The notes below the pieces were generated by a model. The model had not been told where the DNA came from. It did no database searches and saw only the letters and a list, made by a program, of their open reading frames with translations. DNA of 64,000 bases from Pseudomonas sp. CFBP13508 (lineage in GTDB: Bacteria > Pseudomonadota > Gammaproteobacteria > Pseudomonadales > Pseudomonadaceae): positions 1 through 64,000 of the forward strand of contig NZ_QFZZ01000001.1 of the NCBI RefSeq assembly GCF_005233515.1, given 5' to 3'. Shown one piece after another: positions 45,271 to 53,653 of this stretch; position 1 is the first letter of the stretch, and each line of letters begins with the position of its first letter. The translations under genes were made by a program, and so were the position numbers.

Positions 45271-46611
45271 ATGACTACACAACGCGTTCACCCGGTCGAT
45301 GAGGTGTTGCCCCTGCGGCAGCTTTTCACCTTCGGTCTGCAGCATGTTCTGGTGATGTATGCGGGAGCGGTGGCGGTGCCGCTGATTCTCGGCAGTGCGA
45401 TGGGGCTGACGTCGGCTCAGGTGGTTTTACTGATCAACGCCAACCTGCTGACGTCCGGTGTGGCGACGCTGATTCAAACTCTCGGCTTCTGGAAGTTTGG
45501 CGCGCGTTTACCATTGATTCAGGGCTGCTCGTTCATTGCGCTGGCGCCGATGATCATGATCGGCAAGGAGTTCGGCCTCAGCCAGATCTTTGGGGCGGTG
45601 ATCGCCGCCGGCTTCCTGACCATCGCACTGGCGCCTGTGTTCAGCCGCTTGCTGCGATTCTTTCCGCCCGTGGTGATTGGCAGCCTGATCACCATCATCG
45701 GTATCTCACTGATGCCGGCGGCGGCAATCTGGCTGGGTGGCGGTAATCCCGATTCGCCTGACTTCGGTCGCCCGGCCAGTCTGCTGCTGGGCCTGGCCAC
45801 GGTCAGTGTGACGCTGGTGATTTATGCGAAATTCAGCGGTTTCATCGGCAACCTCAGCGTGCTCATCGGCTTGTTTGTCGGCAGCCTGATCGCTGCCGCC
45901 TGCGGCATGACGCACTTCAATCGGGTCAGCGAGGCGGCGTGGTTCGAGTTGAGCGCGCCAATGGCGTTCGGTGCGCCGGAATTTTCTCTGGTACCGATTC
46001 TGATCATGACCCTGGCGATGCTGGTGATCATGGCCGAGACCACTGGCAACTGCCTGGCCATCGGCAAACTGGTCGGCAAACCGACTACGCAGCAGACCCT
46101 CGGCAACGCCTTCCGCGCCGACGGCTTGTCGACCATGCTCGGTGGCCTGTTCAACAGTTTTCCCTATAACGCCTTCACGCAAAACACCGGCCTGATTGCA
46201 CTTTCGAGCATCAAGAGCCGCTTCGTCGTCGCGGCCGCTGGCGCGATCATGGTGCTGATGGGCTTGTTCCCCAAGCTCGGCGCGTTGATTGCGGCGGTGC
46301 CCACTCCAGTGCTGGGCGGCTGCGCGATCGTCATGTTCGGCATGACCACGGTGGCGGGCATTCAGGAACTGTCACGGGTGCAGTTCGAAGGCACACGCAA
46401 CGCCATTATTGTTGCGGTGTCGGTCAGCGTCGGCGTCCTGCCAATGTCGTTTCCGGCCCTGTTCGAACATGTCGGCCCGACGCTGAAACTGGTGCTCGAC
46501 AGCGGCATTTTCCTCGGTGCGATCACCGCCATTCTGCTCAACCTCTTGCTCAACAAACAAAAACCATCGACCGACGCCGTCGGCGCTTCCACGGCCGAAC
46601 TGGCCGACTGA
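45271..46611 (+). CDS. NCS2 family purine permease (xanthine/urate type)
   Basis: The 446-residue protein has about 14 membrane segments and the NCS2 start RQLFTFGLQHVLVMYAGAVAVPLI, plus the motif QNTGLIALSSI in the region that binds substrate. The type fits xanthine/urate:H+ symporters. The deaminase gene 33 bases downstream supports a role in purine salvage or breakdown. Confidence 0.9.
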   Translation: MTTQRVHPVDEVLPLRQLFTFGLQHVLVMYAGAVAVPLILGSAMGLTSAQVVLLINANLLTSGVATLIQTLGFWKFGARLPLIQGCSFIALAPMIMIGKEFGLSQIFGAVIAAGFLTIALAPVFSRLLRFFPPVVIGSLITIIGISLMPAAAIWLGGGNPDSPDFGRPASLLLGLATVSVTLVIYAKFSGFIGNLSVLIGLFVGSLIAAACGMTHFNRVSEAAWFELSAPMAFGAPEFSLVPILIMTLAMLVIMAETTGNCLAIGKLVGKPTTQQTLGNAFRADGLSTMLGGLFNSFPYNAFTQNTGLIALSSIKSRFVVAAAGAIMVLMGLFPKLGALIAAVPTPVLGGCAIVMFGMTTVAGIQELSRVQFEGTRNAIIVAVSVSVGVLPMSFPALFEHVGPTLKLVLDSGIFLGAITAILLNLLLNKQKPSTDAVGASTAELAD

Positions 46612-46644
46612 CATTTGTCTTTTCTCACTGCCCAGGAGTTACCC

Positions 46645-47154
46645 ATGAATCAATTCACTCAGCTTGTTCCGGCCGGCGTCAGCGATCTGGACCTGGCATT
46701 GCTGCGCCAGACCATCGCCCTGTCGCAGGCGTCGAAACAACGTGGCCGGCACCCGTTTGCGGCGCTGGTGGCGGACCGCGACGGCAAGGTCATTGCCGAA
46801 GCGGGCAACAATTCGATGCCGCCGGAGGGTGATCCCACCCAGCATGCCGAACTGGTCGCGGTCGCTGCGGCGGCGAAGCGGTTGTCACCCACGGAGCTGG
46901 AGGCGTGCACGCTGTACACCAGCGCCGAACCTTGCTGCATGTGCGCGGGCGCGGTGTATTGGACCGGTGTCGGGCGAGTGGTGTACGCGTTATCGGAGCA
47001 TGCGTTGCTCGGACTGACCGGCGATCATCCGGAGAACCCGACGTTCTCGTTGCCGTGTCGCGAAGTGTTTGCCAGAGGGCAGCGCACGGTGAGCGTTTTC
47101 GGGCCGATGCTGGAGGCAGAGGCGGCTGAACCGCATAAAGGGTTCTGGTCTTAG
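46645..47154 (+). CDS. Nucleoside/guanine deaminase (CDA superfamily)
   Basis: The 169-residue protein has the zinc signature of the cytidine-deaminase fold: HAE (His67, Glu69) and PCCMC (Cys97, Cys100). The type matches guanine deaminases of the small CDA family rather than amidohydrolase guanase. AGGAG lies before the ATG. It forms an operon with the purine permease, so it probably acts on an imported purine base. Confidence 0.88.
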   Translation: MNQFTQLVPAGVSDLDLALLRQTIALSQASKQRGRHPFAALVADRDGKVIAEAGNNSMPPEGDPTQHAELVAVAAAAKRLSPTELEACTLYTSAEPCCMCAGAVYWTGVGRVVYALSEHALLGLTGDHPENPTFSLPCREVFARGQRTVSVFGPMLEAEAAEPHKGFWS

Positions 47155-47159
47155 TTGTT

Positions 47160-47214
47160 ATGGATCGTTCCCACGCTCCTGCGTGGGGATGCATCCGCTG
47201 ACGCTCTGCATCAC
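47160..47214. repeat. Pseudomonas intergenic repeat (GTTCCCACGC type)
   Basis: The sequence GGATCGTTCCCACGCTCC...GCGTGGGGATGCATCC, with hairpin CCCACGC/GCGTGGG, is from memory a frequent intergenic repeat in Pseudomonas. It follows the deaminase gene. Confidence 0.6.
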
Positions 47215-47332
47215 TTTTACTTCGTCGGGATGACATCCACACATTCCCCAGCGGAATGCCCCCCATGAAATCATTGGATTTTTCTTCTCCACGCTCACCG
47301 CGTAGCGTGTCGCAAAGACAAGGAGAATCGCC

Positions 47333-48067
47333 ATGACCCAACCCGCCACTGACGCCGCCGGCAAATTCGACACCTCCCGCGCCAATGAATATGCCCGGCA
47401 AAGCCGCATTGCCCTCGCTGGCTACGATGCCTGTCACGACCTGTCGGCCTGTATGCTCGCCGCCAGCCTTGGGCAGTCGCGTCCGGCAAACGTGCTGGTG
47501 GTGGGCGCGGGGGGCACTGCGCAGGAAATTATCGCGATGGCCGCGCTGGAGCCGGATTGGCACTTCACTGCGGTTGATCCTTCCGGGCCGATGCTGGATG
47601 CTGCGACCGAACATCTGCGCGCCAATGATCTATTGCACAGAGTCCAGATACATCTCGGTCATGTCGAAGACTTGCCGGCCGACGCATCTTTCGACGCCGC
47701 CACCCTGATCGGTGTACTCCACCACCTGGGCGGTGACGAGGCCAAGCAACAAATACTGCGCTCCATTCAGGCCCGCCTCAAACCCGGCGCGCCATTGATC
47801 GTGGCCGGCAATCATTACGCTTACGCCAGTCAGCCGTTGCTGCTGCAAGCCTGGAGCCAGCGCTGGCGACAGCAGGGCGCAACCGCTGACGAGGTGCAGG
47901 CGAAGCTCGGGAAGATCTTGCAGGGCGCTGATCCGCCGCACTCGGAGGCGGCGGTTCAAACATTGCTGCATGACGCCGGATTCGGCGATGCAACACGGTT
48001 TTTCAGCAGTCTGTTCTGGGGCGCCTGGCTGACGTGCAAGCTCAGCCAGGCGACCCGACTTGCCTAA
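47333..48067 (+). CDS. Class I SAM-dependent methyltransferase
   Basis: The 244-residue protein has motif I NVLVVGAGGTAQEIIAMA (about 50-67), the acidic residue after strand 2 (FTAVDPSGPML) and motif III ATLIGVLHHLG. It belongs to the broad class I methyltransferases; the substrate cannot be inferred. AAGGAG precedes the ATG. Its stop overlaps that of the convergent small gene. Confidence 0.85.
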   Translation: MTQPATDAAGKFDTSRANEYARQSRIALAGYDACHDLSACMLAASLGQSRPANVLVVGAGGTAQEIIAMAALEPDWHFTAVDPSGPMLDAATEHLRANDLLHRVQIHLGHVEDLPADASFDAATLIGVLHHLGGDEAKQQILRSIQARLKPGAPLIVAGNHYAYASQPLLLQAWSQRWRQQGATADEVQAKLGKILQGADPPHSEAAVQTLLHDAGFGDATRFFSSLFWGAWLTCKLSQATRLA

Positions 48068-48312
48068 GTCTCCGTCCAGTCCAGCGCTGCCGTCTCGCGC
48101 CACTTCACGTCGGTGATCCCATAGCGCTCGGCCTGGGGTTTGGAAACCACTTTCAACGGTGGTTTACCCGGTTTCGGAATCGGCGCAATACCGGCGTCAC
48201 AGCTCGCCCAATGCCAAGCGTCGGCGTTGCGCATACTCTTGGCGCGGATGACGAATGATTTTGGCTGGTCGTGATGTTTGTATTCGATGACGAAAATATC
48301 GGTGCTACGCAT
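48064..48312 (-). CDS. Conserved-looking small hypothetical protein
   Basis: The 82-residue product starts MRSTDIFVIEYKHHDQPKSF and has a strong AAGGAGG site before its ATG. It is basic and has no membrane segment or clear motif. I think it is one of the Pseudomonas-specific DUF families but cannot name it with confidence. Confidence 0.7.
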   Translation of the reverse strand: MRSTDIFVIEYKHHDQPKSFVIRAKSMRNADAWHWASCDAGIAPIPKPGKPPLKVVSKPQAERYGITDVKWRETAALDWTET

Positions 48313-48396
48313 GAGTTCCTCCTTACGCTCATACGTAAATGATTTTGTCCGACAAGAAAAATTCAAAGGATTTTCTGGCCGGATGATCAGCGTCAT

Positions 48397-48636
48397 TCAG
48401 CGCTCTAAAACGCGGTTCTTCATGAAACCGCGCAGGTTCATCAGGAACAGGCAAAGCTGCAGAACGATCAGCGCGTAAGCCCCGGCATGGACGCCCCAGA
48501 TCACCCACAGCAAATTGCTCAGACTGAAACAAACGAAACCGCTCATGCGCCGTTGCGGTCGTTGCGAACCGATCAGCCAGGCGGCCAGAACGGTGACCAG
48601 CATCGCCGGCCATTGCACCCAATCCAGATATGCCAA
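48397..48636 (-). CDS. Small three-helix membrane protein
   Basis: The 79-residue protein has three hydrophobic helices (about 9-23, 32-48, 51-68) and ends in a basic tail FMKNRVLER. The pattern SLSNLLWVIWGVHAGAYALIVLQ is reminiscent of PnuC or SemiSWEET-type small transporters, which is only a resemblance. Confidence 0.65.
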   Translation of the reverse strand: MAYLDWVQWPAMLVTVLAAWLIGSQRPQRRMSGFVCFSLSNLLWVIWGVHAGAYALIVLQLCLFLMNLRGFMKNRVLER

Positions 48637-48780
48637 CGCTCTGTCCTCTGCACAGATTTTTTGATACGGAAAGGGTACACAGCAACCGAAGGATGGTCAC
48701 CGCCCGCACGGCTCTGCGTCGCAATGGCGGTGAAGAAGGTTTCGCCCGGCAGAAGCCGGGCGAAGATTTCAGGCGCGCAA

Positions 48781-49713
48781 TCAGTAATCCCAAATCGCAG
48801 GTATCCAACGGAAAGCAGCACCATTGATCGCGACCCTACCCACCGAAGGGAAGGCCAGATGCGTGGCGACGAACAGCTCGCCGCTGGCGGCGGCTTCCTT
48901 GAGCATGCGCACGCGCACTTCCACCGATTTGGCCGGATCGTGTTCGAAACCGTTGTGCCAGTCGGGGTGATCGAACGCCACCGGGAACAACGCGTCACCG
49001 GCAAAGGTCAGGCGCTCGCCACCGGAGTTGACGTAGACCACGCAGTGCCCTGGCGTATGACCACCGGTGAGTTTTGCAACTACGCCAGGTGCAACCTGGC
49101 ATTCGTCTTCGAAGATGTGCAATTTGCTTTCATAGTGGTCGATGAACGCGTTGGCGGTGCTGCGCAGGACGTCTGGTACTGGTGCGGGCATGTCGGTGCT
49201 GGTGAAGTCTGGCGTGGACCAGAAATTCACTTCGGCAGCGGTGACGTGGATGCGTACGTCTTGACGCAGACGGCTCTTCACCGAGTCGACCAGCAGGCCG
49301 CCGATATGGTCCATGTGCATGTGCGTGATGACGATATCAGTGATGTCGGCGAGATCCACCCCGGCAGCGGCCAGGCGCTTGGGGAACTGCCCGGCACGCG
49401 GAAAACCGGGGAATTGGCCACCGAGGCCGGCGTCGACGAGGATGACTTGTTCGCCGCTACGCACCACCAGCACGTTGAGCGCCCAGTCAAAGGCGTCAGG
49501 GCCCAGATACATTTCCTTGAACCAGGCGGCACGGTCGGCGGGGTCGGCATTGGTTGACATGGTCTGGGTCGGCAACGGCAACACGCCGTCGCTGATCACC
49601 ATCACGTCAATGTCGCCCAGGCGCAGGGCGTAGCGCGACGGCACCAGTTCTTCGCTTTGGGTTTGCAGGGCCACCGCGCGGTTGGCGGTGAAGGAATCCA
49701 GATGCAGGGTCAT
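48781..49713 (-). CDS. MBL fold metallo-hydrolase
   Basis: The 310-residue protein has the metallo-beta-lactamase signature HMHMDH (His131, His133, Asp135, His136), a distal GGHTPGHCVVYV and FAGDALFP, so it should bind two metals and hydrolyse an ester, lactone or similar bond. The relatives include lactonases. It follows the NADH dehydrogenase-like gene by 40 bases in one operon. Confidence 0.88.
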   Translation of the reverse strand: MTLHLDSFTANRAVALQTQSEELVPSRYALRLGDIDVMVISDGVLPLPTQTMSTNADPADRAAWFKEMYLGPDAFDWALNVLVVRSGEQVILVDAGLGGQFPGFPRAGQFPKRLAAAGVDLADITDIVITHMHMDHIGGLLVDSVKSRLRQDVRIHVTAAEVNFWSTPDFTSTDMPAPVPDVLRSTANAFIDHYESKLHIFEDECQVAPGVVAKLTGGHTPGHCVVYVNSGGERLTFAGDALFPVAFDHPDWHNGFEHDPAKSVEVRVRMLKEAAASGELFVATHLAFPSVGRVAINGAAFRWIPAIWDY

Positions 49714-49753
49714 GGTGTTCTCTTTGTTTTCAGGGCTAAAGCGGAGGGTGAAA

Positions 49754-50956
49754 TCAGGCTACAGGGATCAGCGGATCGGCGGCCGCGAGGGCAGCGCGAC
49801 GATCTGCGGCGGGCGGGTAGATCCACACCGTGTTGATCTGCGTCTTCAGCTCTTTGGCTTCGGCCTTCACCAGCTTCAGCTGACGATCCCAGCCTTCCGT
49901 GTACACCGCGCCCCAGGCGCCCAGATCCAGGCAAGTCACGTACTTGGGCTGGCGATACATTGTCGGAGCGACGCCGAGGAGATCGGCGGCGGCGTTGTTG
50001 CCGGCGTAGCGACCCAAGCTGATCGCGTGCTGGCAAGACATCGCGGCATAGTTGCCGAGGTCGTCTGTGGCGGCGCGAGCGACATCACCAGCGGCAAAGA
50101 CGTGATCGATGCCTTGCACCTTGAGGTTGCCATCGACGTGCAGGCGGCCCTGGCCATCGCGTTCGGCGTCGAGTTGTTCGGTGAGCGGGCTGGCGCGGAA
50201 ACCTACGGTCCAGATCACGGTGTGGCTTTCGATGTGGCGGCCATCGGCGAGGGTGACGCCATTGGCATCCACAGCGGCAACGCTGGCATCGACGATCCAT
50301 TCGATACCCAGGTCATTGGACGCCTCGATGATCGACGGGCGAATGCCATCACCCATGGTCGCGGCGATGTCCTTGCTGCGATCGACAATGATCACGCGCA
50401 GGTCTTGATCCTCACCGATGATCGCACGCAGGCGCGCCGGCATTTCCGTCGCGGTTTCGATCCCGGTGAAACCGCCACCGGCGACCACCACGGTGTTGCG
50501 GGCAACGCTGGCCGGTTGGTCGGCGAGGGCGATGAGATGACGTTCCAGACGCGCCGAGGATTCGATCTGATCGACATCGAACGCATGCTCCTTGAGCCCT
50601 GGAACCGGCGGCCGTGCGAGCTGGCTGCCACTGGCGAGAACCAGCCGGTCGTAGCTCAGTTGACCCGGACGCCCGGCCTCGTCGCGGTAACCGATTCGGC
50701 GCGCCTCGGCGTCGATGCTGTCAGCGGTACCTTTGACGAAACGCACGCCCACTGCATCGAGCAACGCGTCGAGCGGCGCGTACATGCTGTGCACGTCCGG
50801 CTCGTAGAAACGCGGGCGAATGCGCAGCTCGGCTTGCGGGGCGAGCAGCGTGATCTCGACATCCTGACGGGCATGCATATCCAGCAAACGCGCGGCGCTC
50901 AACGCACTCCACAGCCCGCCGAATCCCGCACCGATGACCAATAATTGCTGTTTCAT
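49754..50956 (-). CDS. NAD(P)/FAD-dependent oxidoreductase (type II NADH dehydrogenase-like)
   Basis: The 400-residue protein has the FAD motif LLVIGAGFGGLWSALSA at the start, the NAD(P)-binding VVVAGGGFTGIETATEM (about 165-181) and the second FAD motif HVFAAGDVA (about 290-298). This is the NDH-2/AIF-like pattern. It is probably co-transcribed with the MBL hydrolase. Whether it is a respiratory quinone reductase cannot be told. Confidence 0.88.
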   Translation of the reverse strand: MKQQLLVIGAGFGGLWSALSAARLLDMHARQDVEITLLAPQAELRIRPRFYEPDVHSMYAPLDALLDAVGVRFVKGTADSIDAEARRIGYRDEAGRPGQLSYDRLVLASGSQLARPPVPGLKEHAFDVDQIESSARLERHLIALADQPASVARNTVVVAGGGFTGIETATEMPARLRAIIGEDQDLRVIIVDRSKDIAATMGDGIRPSIIEASNDLGIEWIVDASVAAVDANGVTLADGRHIESHTVIWTVGFRASPLTEQLDAERDGQGRLHVDGNLKVQGIDHVFAAGDVARAATDDLGNYAAMSCQHAISLGRYAGNNAAADLLGVAPTMYRQPKYVTCLDLGAWGAVYTEGWDRQLKLVKAEAKELKTQINTVWIYPPAADRRAALAAADPLIPVA

Positions 50957-51260
50957 AATGTGCTCCCTGACGCTGATGGATGGATGACACCCGAGCCCGA
51001 CGCGGACTCTGGCGTGACGATCACTGGCCGCCGCAACTGCTTGCCGTACTGCCTGGCGCTCAATCGTTCGCCGTCGAGAGTCATGCTAGGGCGCGGAGGC
51101 TGCGTGCGCAGTTGTCCATCGGTGTGCGTGGGGTACGCATGGGTGGAAGAGGGGTATACGAAGGTATGGGGGGGCGAGGTGGGAATACCGGGCGAGGTGT
51201 TGTTCGAAACGAACATCGCCGCGCAGGGCGCCAGCACGCCTGCACGGCCGATGCCGTTGT
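50957..51260. other. Intergenic stretch without gene
   Basis: About 300 bp between two leftward genes. It should hold the promoter of the oxidoreductase operon on its left side. I see no supported ORF, RNA or repeat. Confidence 0.4.
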
Positions 51261-51620
51261 TCAGTCGGTGGGCACTACGTTATCCAACCCTTTGTTGACG
51301 GCCAATTCCCCCAGCATGACCACCTGTGCAATGCCTAACAGCGTATTGCGCCGTGAGCCTTCCAGCATCCCGGCGAAATCACCGAGCATCACCGTGGCGG
51401 ACGCCAGGGATTCGCACGCATTGACCAGCAAGGATTCGGTGTCGGATTCCGGGTTGACCATAAACAGCGTGTTGGGACTGTAAGGCGTGGCGTTGACCTT
51501 GGCCGGCGCGAGGTAATGGTCGAGCGCGCGCTCGGCGGCGTCATGAAGTTTTTTTGAATGGAAGGATTCGTAAGGCGATACCGGGTCGGTGACCGGCGGA
51601 TGGGGCGGTGTCTGTGACAT
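51261..51620 (-). CDS. DUF6124-type Pseudomonas protein
   Basis: The 119-residue protein starts with a Pro-rich segment (TPPHPPVTDPVSPYESFHSKKLHDAAERALDHYL) and has a helical C-terminus (ESLLVNACESLASATVMLGDFA...MLGELAVNKGLDNV). From memory this pattern is the Pseudomonas-limited DUF6124 family. GGAG lies before the ATG at 51620. A diverged paralogue lies immediately upstream. Confidence 0.75.
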   Translation of the reverse strand: MSQTPPHPPVTDPVSPYESFHSKKLHDAAERALDHYLAPAKVNATPYSPNTLFMVNPESDTESLLVNACESLASATVMLGDFAGMLEGSRRNTLLGIAQVVMLGELAVNKGLDNVVPTD

Positions 51621-51735
51621 CAGCTGAAACTCCGATGAGAGCGGCTTGAGCGTCTGGATAAGAGGATGCCGCGCCACAGCAGTGGCGCGTCCGCTGGCAG
51701 TGAGGGAGCATGCCCCCTCGTGCCTGGGTTGCCAG

Positions 51736-52098
51736 CTAGTTCGACACGCGTCGGCTGTCGAGCACGCGATTGACGATCAGCTCACTCAACATGATCATCT
51801 GTTGCAACATCAGCAGCGATCGACGCTGTGGGTGATCAATCACGCCGCCGATTTCGCGGGCCATGTCATTGGCGGCTGTCAGCGATTCAGAGGCTTCGAC
51901 GAGCAGCGTTTCCTTATCCACCGTCGGGTCAATGAGAAAGATCCTGCCTGGCTGGCGCTTGGGAATGGTGGTTTTGAGCGTCTGAGGGTCGAGGTAAAAG
52001 TTGATGGCGCGAGCGGCCGCATCTTTTATCCGCTGAGGTTCCAGAGCAGGGTCGTACGGGATTGAATCGGCTTCCGGCGGGTTTGGGGTTACTTTGAT
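51736..52098 (-). CDS. DUF6124-type paralogue lacking a canonical start codon
   Basis: The frame encodes about 120 residues (KVTPNPPEADSIPYDPALEPQRIKD near the start, ESLTAANDMAREIGG and MLQQMIMLSELIVNRVLD later), clearly paralogous to the downstream gene. An AGGAG site at about 52103-52107 is followed by ATC at 52096-52098 where ATG would be expected, and the frame upstream ends at a TAG (52138-52140) with no ATG, GTG or TTG between. Either ATC is used or the start was lost. A GTG at 51921 would give only the last 61 residues. Confidence 0.6.
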   Translation of the reverse strand: MKVTPNPPEADSIPYDPALEPQRIKDAAARAINFYLDPQTLKTTIPKRQPGRIFLIDPTVDKETLLVEASESLTAANDMAREIGGVIDHPQRRSLLMLQQMIMLSELIVNRVLDSRRVSN

Positions 52099-52127
52099 GA
52101 AGCTCCTAACACATTTAAGGGAGGCTT

Positions 52128-52154
52128 CACCCTTTCGCTACCAAACGAAGGGTG
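52128..52154 (-). promoter_or_regulatory. Hairpin exposing TTTGGTAG loop before DUF6124-type gene
   Basis: On the - strand CACCCTTCG and CGAAAGGGTG form a stem with one bulge and an eight-base loop TTTGGTAG. The same TTTGGTAG is the first strand of the long leader helix at 52280-52287, so the two copies could compete for the CTACCAA strand at 52170-52176. Confidence 0.55.
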
Positions 52155-52168
52155 GCGGCCATGCACAG

Positions 52169-52287
52169 GTTGGTAGACCGGGTGTTAGGATCCGGCGCGC
52201 CCTAGGACGCCCTATACATGGCCACCGCAAATCCGAGACAGAAATCTCGACGGCAGATCTGTATATCTAACACTGCGGGCTACCAAA
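52169..52287 (-). ncRNA. Multi-helix structured leader RNA candidate
   Basis: On the - strand four nested perfect helices can form: 52280-52286 with 52170-52176 (7 bp), 52267-52273 with 52182-52188 (7 bp), 52260-52265 with 52213-52218 (6 bp) and a 5-bp hairpin CGAGA/TCTCG at 52234-52249. The region lies between a short upstream ORF and the DUF6124-type gene. I do not recognise it as a known riboswitch class. Confidence 0.6.
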
Positions 52288-52468
52288 CCCGATCACCTAT
52301 TTCGGTGACCGACAAACGATAGGACCCGCAGCCTAGACGCACAAGCCGGCGGATTCTGAAGTACCCGTAGGCAGCGGCGCAAGGCGTTGTAGGCTTTTTG
52401 GAGGAGAAATCGGTGTAATTTAAACGTGCTTGCCAAGTCGTGTTTATGCGCTGTACGTGCCTGCTCAT
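52280..52468 (-). CDS. Upstream ORF ending in the leader helix
   Basis: The 62-codon ORF starts MSRHVQRINTTWQARL with AAGGTGAG directly before its ATG and ends SVTEIGDRVW. Its TAG stop is part of the TTTGGTAG strand that opens the structured leader. A ribosome finishing here would cover that strand and so could change the fold. The peptide is basic with no known domain. Confidence 0.45.
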   Translation of the reverse strand: MSRHVQRINTTWQARLNYTDFSSKKPTTPCAAAYGYFRIRRLVRLGCGSYRLSVTEIGDRVW

Positions 52469-52514
52469 CTCACCTTTTCAGAATATCGGAGACCCGAATC
52501 TGTTTAGGCCGATC

Positions 52515-52760
52515 TCAAGGCCGTTGCGCCGTACGGATTACAAGTGACTTGCCGAGTGCAGCGGGAATCTTGTTATAGATCTCACCGCTTTCGATGAAAG
52601 CGATGTAGCCGTTTATCTTCCGTTGTAGCGCGAGCAGGTGCTCGGCTTGTAGGGTCTTATTGCCCCATTCTAGGTGGTCAGCGATGCCCAGGATGATGGC
52701 GCCACTGTCCGATTTGGGGATTCCCCACATATCGATAATGTTCGGGTCTGTTAAGGACAC
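52515..52760 (-). CDS. DUF6572-like putative immunity protein, copy 2
   Basis: The 81-residue protein (GTG start, AAGGA upstream) aligns with the N-terminal part of the next gene: MSLTDPNIIDMWGIPKSD versus MSITETKVVDIIAVPEWE, both followed by ADHLEWG or TDHLEWG and KINxYIAFIESGE. The second half of the longer copy is missing. Tandem shortened immunity copies downstream of a toxin tip are typical of polymorphic toxin loci. I name DUF6572 from memory. Confidence 0.65.
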   Translation of the reverse strand: MSLTDPNIIDMWGIPKSDSGAIILGIADHLEWGNKTLQAEHLLALQRKINGYIAFIESGEIYNKIPAALGKSLVIRTAQRP

Positions 52761-52869
52761 TGCGGATCCTTGGCCTCCAGCCGGTTTGTTCAATCCCTCT
52801 GAGGGAACCGAGCTACAGCTCTGTGGCTTGCCGCCCTTTGCTTTGCTTTAGCTCTACTAGCTCACACGC

Positions 52870-53223
52870 CTAGTGTCGAACAGCAAAGTCGTCCTTAAGC
52901 ACAAATTCCATTCCGATGCCTACGCCTTTGAGTACCTCGGTCACGCGGTCGACAAAGGTTTCACCTTGCTCAGGTAGCTCATATAAACCATTGATGCGAA
53001 TTTTCGGATTCTTGCCCTTGGCTGGCGGATAGCTTTCCAGCAGTTCGCCGCTCTCGATGAAGGCGATGTAGGTATTGATCTTCTCCTGTAGCAACAACAG
53101 GTGTTCACCCTGTTGGGCTTTGTCGCCCCATTCCAAGTGATCAGTGATGACGAGTACGACATTGTCGGGTTCCCACTCGGGTACTGCGATGATGTCGACG
53201 ACTTTGGTTTCGGTGATGGACAT
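52870..53223 (-). CDS. DUF6572-like putative immunity protein, copy 1
   Basis: The 117-residue acidic protein has VITDHLEWGDKAQQGEHLLLLQEKINTYIAFIESGEL and a C-terminal domain ending VLKDDFAVRH. GGGAG precedes the ATG. It lies ten bases after the toxin-like gene and so is the natural candidate for its immunity protein. Confidence 0.72.
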   Translation of the reverse strand: MSITETKVVDIIAVPEWEPDNVVLVITDHLEWGDKAQQGEHLLLLQEKINTYIAFIESGELLESYPPAKGKNPKIRINGLYELPEQGETFVDRVTEVLKGVGIGMEFVLKDDFAVRH

Positions 53224-53233
53224 GTCTGCTCCC

Positions 53234-53653
53234 TCAGAGGGTCGGGTCAGGTCGAATGATGTCGACTCTGGTGGGTGGGATTCGGGTGCCTCCGGTGAAG
53301 CCGGGTTTACCTTTGCCGACGGCGGTTGCGCCGGTCTTTTCTATTTCTGGAAAGCCCAATTTCTGATTGCGCGTCAGTGGCGCTGTTTCCGAAGATTTGC
53401 ATTCGACGCAGGAGATGTTGCCGTCCGCATCGCGGCCCATCATATCAATGCGCGTGCGGGTTAGATCCCCGATGGCGTCTTCGAATTGGTGGAGGGTTTG
53501 TTGCTTAATTTCGACCGTGAGGATGGAGGTCCTGAACTTGCATTTCGGATGCAGCCATGGGGAGCGTGCTTGGAAATTGGCAACTCGGTAAGGGCCTTGA
53601 TGCTGAACGTCACCGAGCCTTACCGATGCCATTGATATTCGTATTGGAACCAT
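53234..53653 (-). CDS. Orphan nuclease-toxin C-terminal domain
   Basis: The 139-residue product carries a PD-(D/E)XK-like pattern: Glu58, Asp70 in TRIDMMGRDADG, then ECK (Glu84, Lys86), followed by KGKPGFTGGTRIPPTRVDIIRP. From memory this is the tip of Rhs-like or other polymorphic toxins in Pseudomonas. Here it has no delivery domain, only about 45 unrelated N-terminal residues. Its ATG overlaps the stop of the upstream gene by one base. It is probably a displaced toxin cassette. Confidence 0.7.
   Translation of the reverse strand: MVPIRISMASVRLGDVQHQGPYRVANFQARSPWLHPKCKFRTSILTVEIKQQTLHQFEDAIGDLTRTRIDMMGRDADGNISCVECKSSETAPLTRNQKLGFPEIEKTGATAVGKGKPGFTGGTRIPPTRVDIIRPDPTL

Noticed and set aside
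47265..47336. A 23-codon ORF whose TGA overlaps the methyltransferase ATG
   Set aside because: The overlap is suggestive, but no ribosome-binding site precedes it and the peptide has no pattern.
50953..51237. A 94-codon - strand ORF upstream of the oxidoreductase
   Set aside because: It has low-complexity Pro/Thr-rich content, no ribosome-binding site and overlaps the next gene's start.
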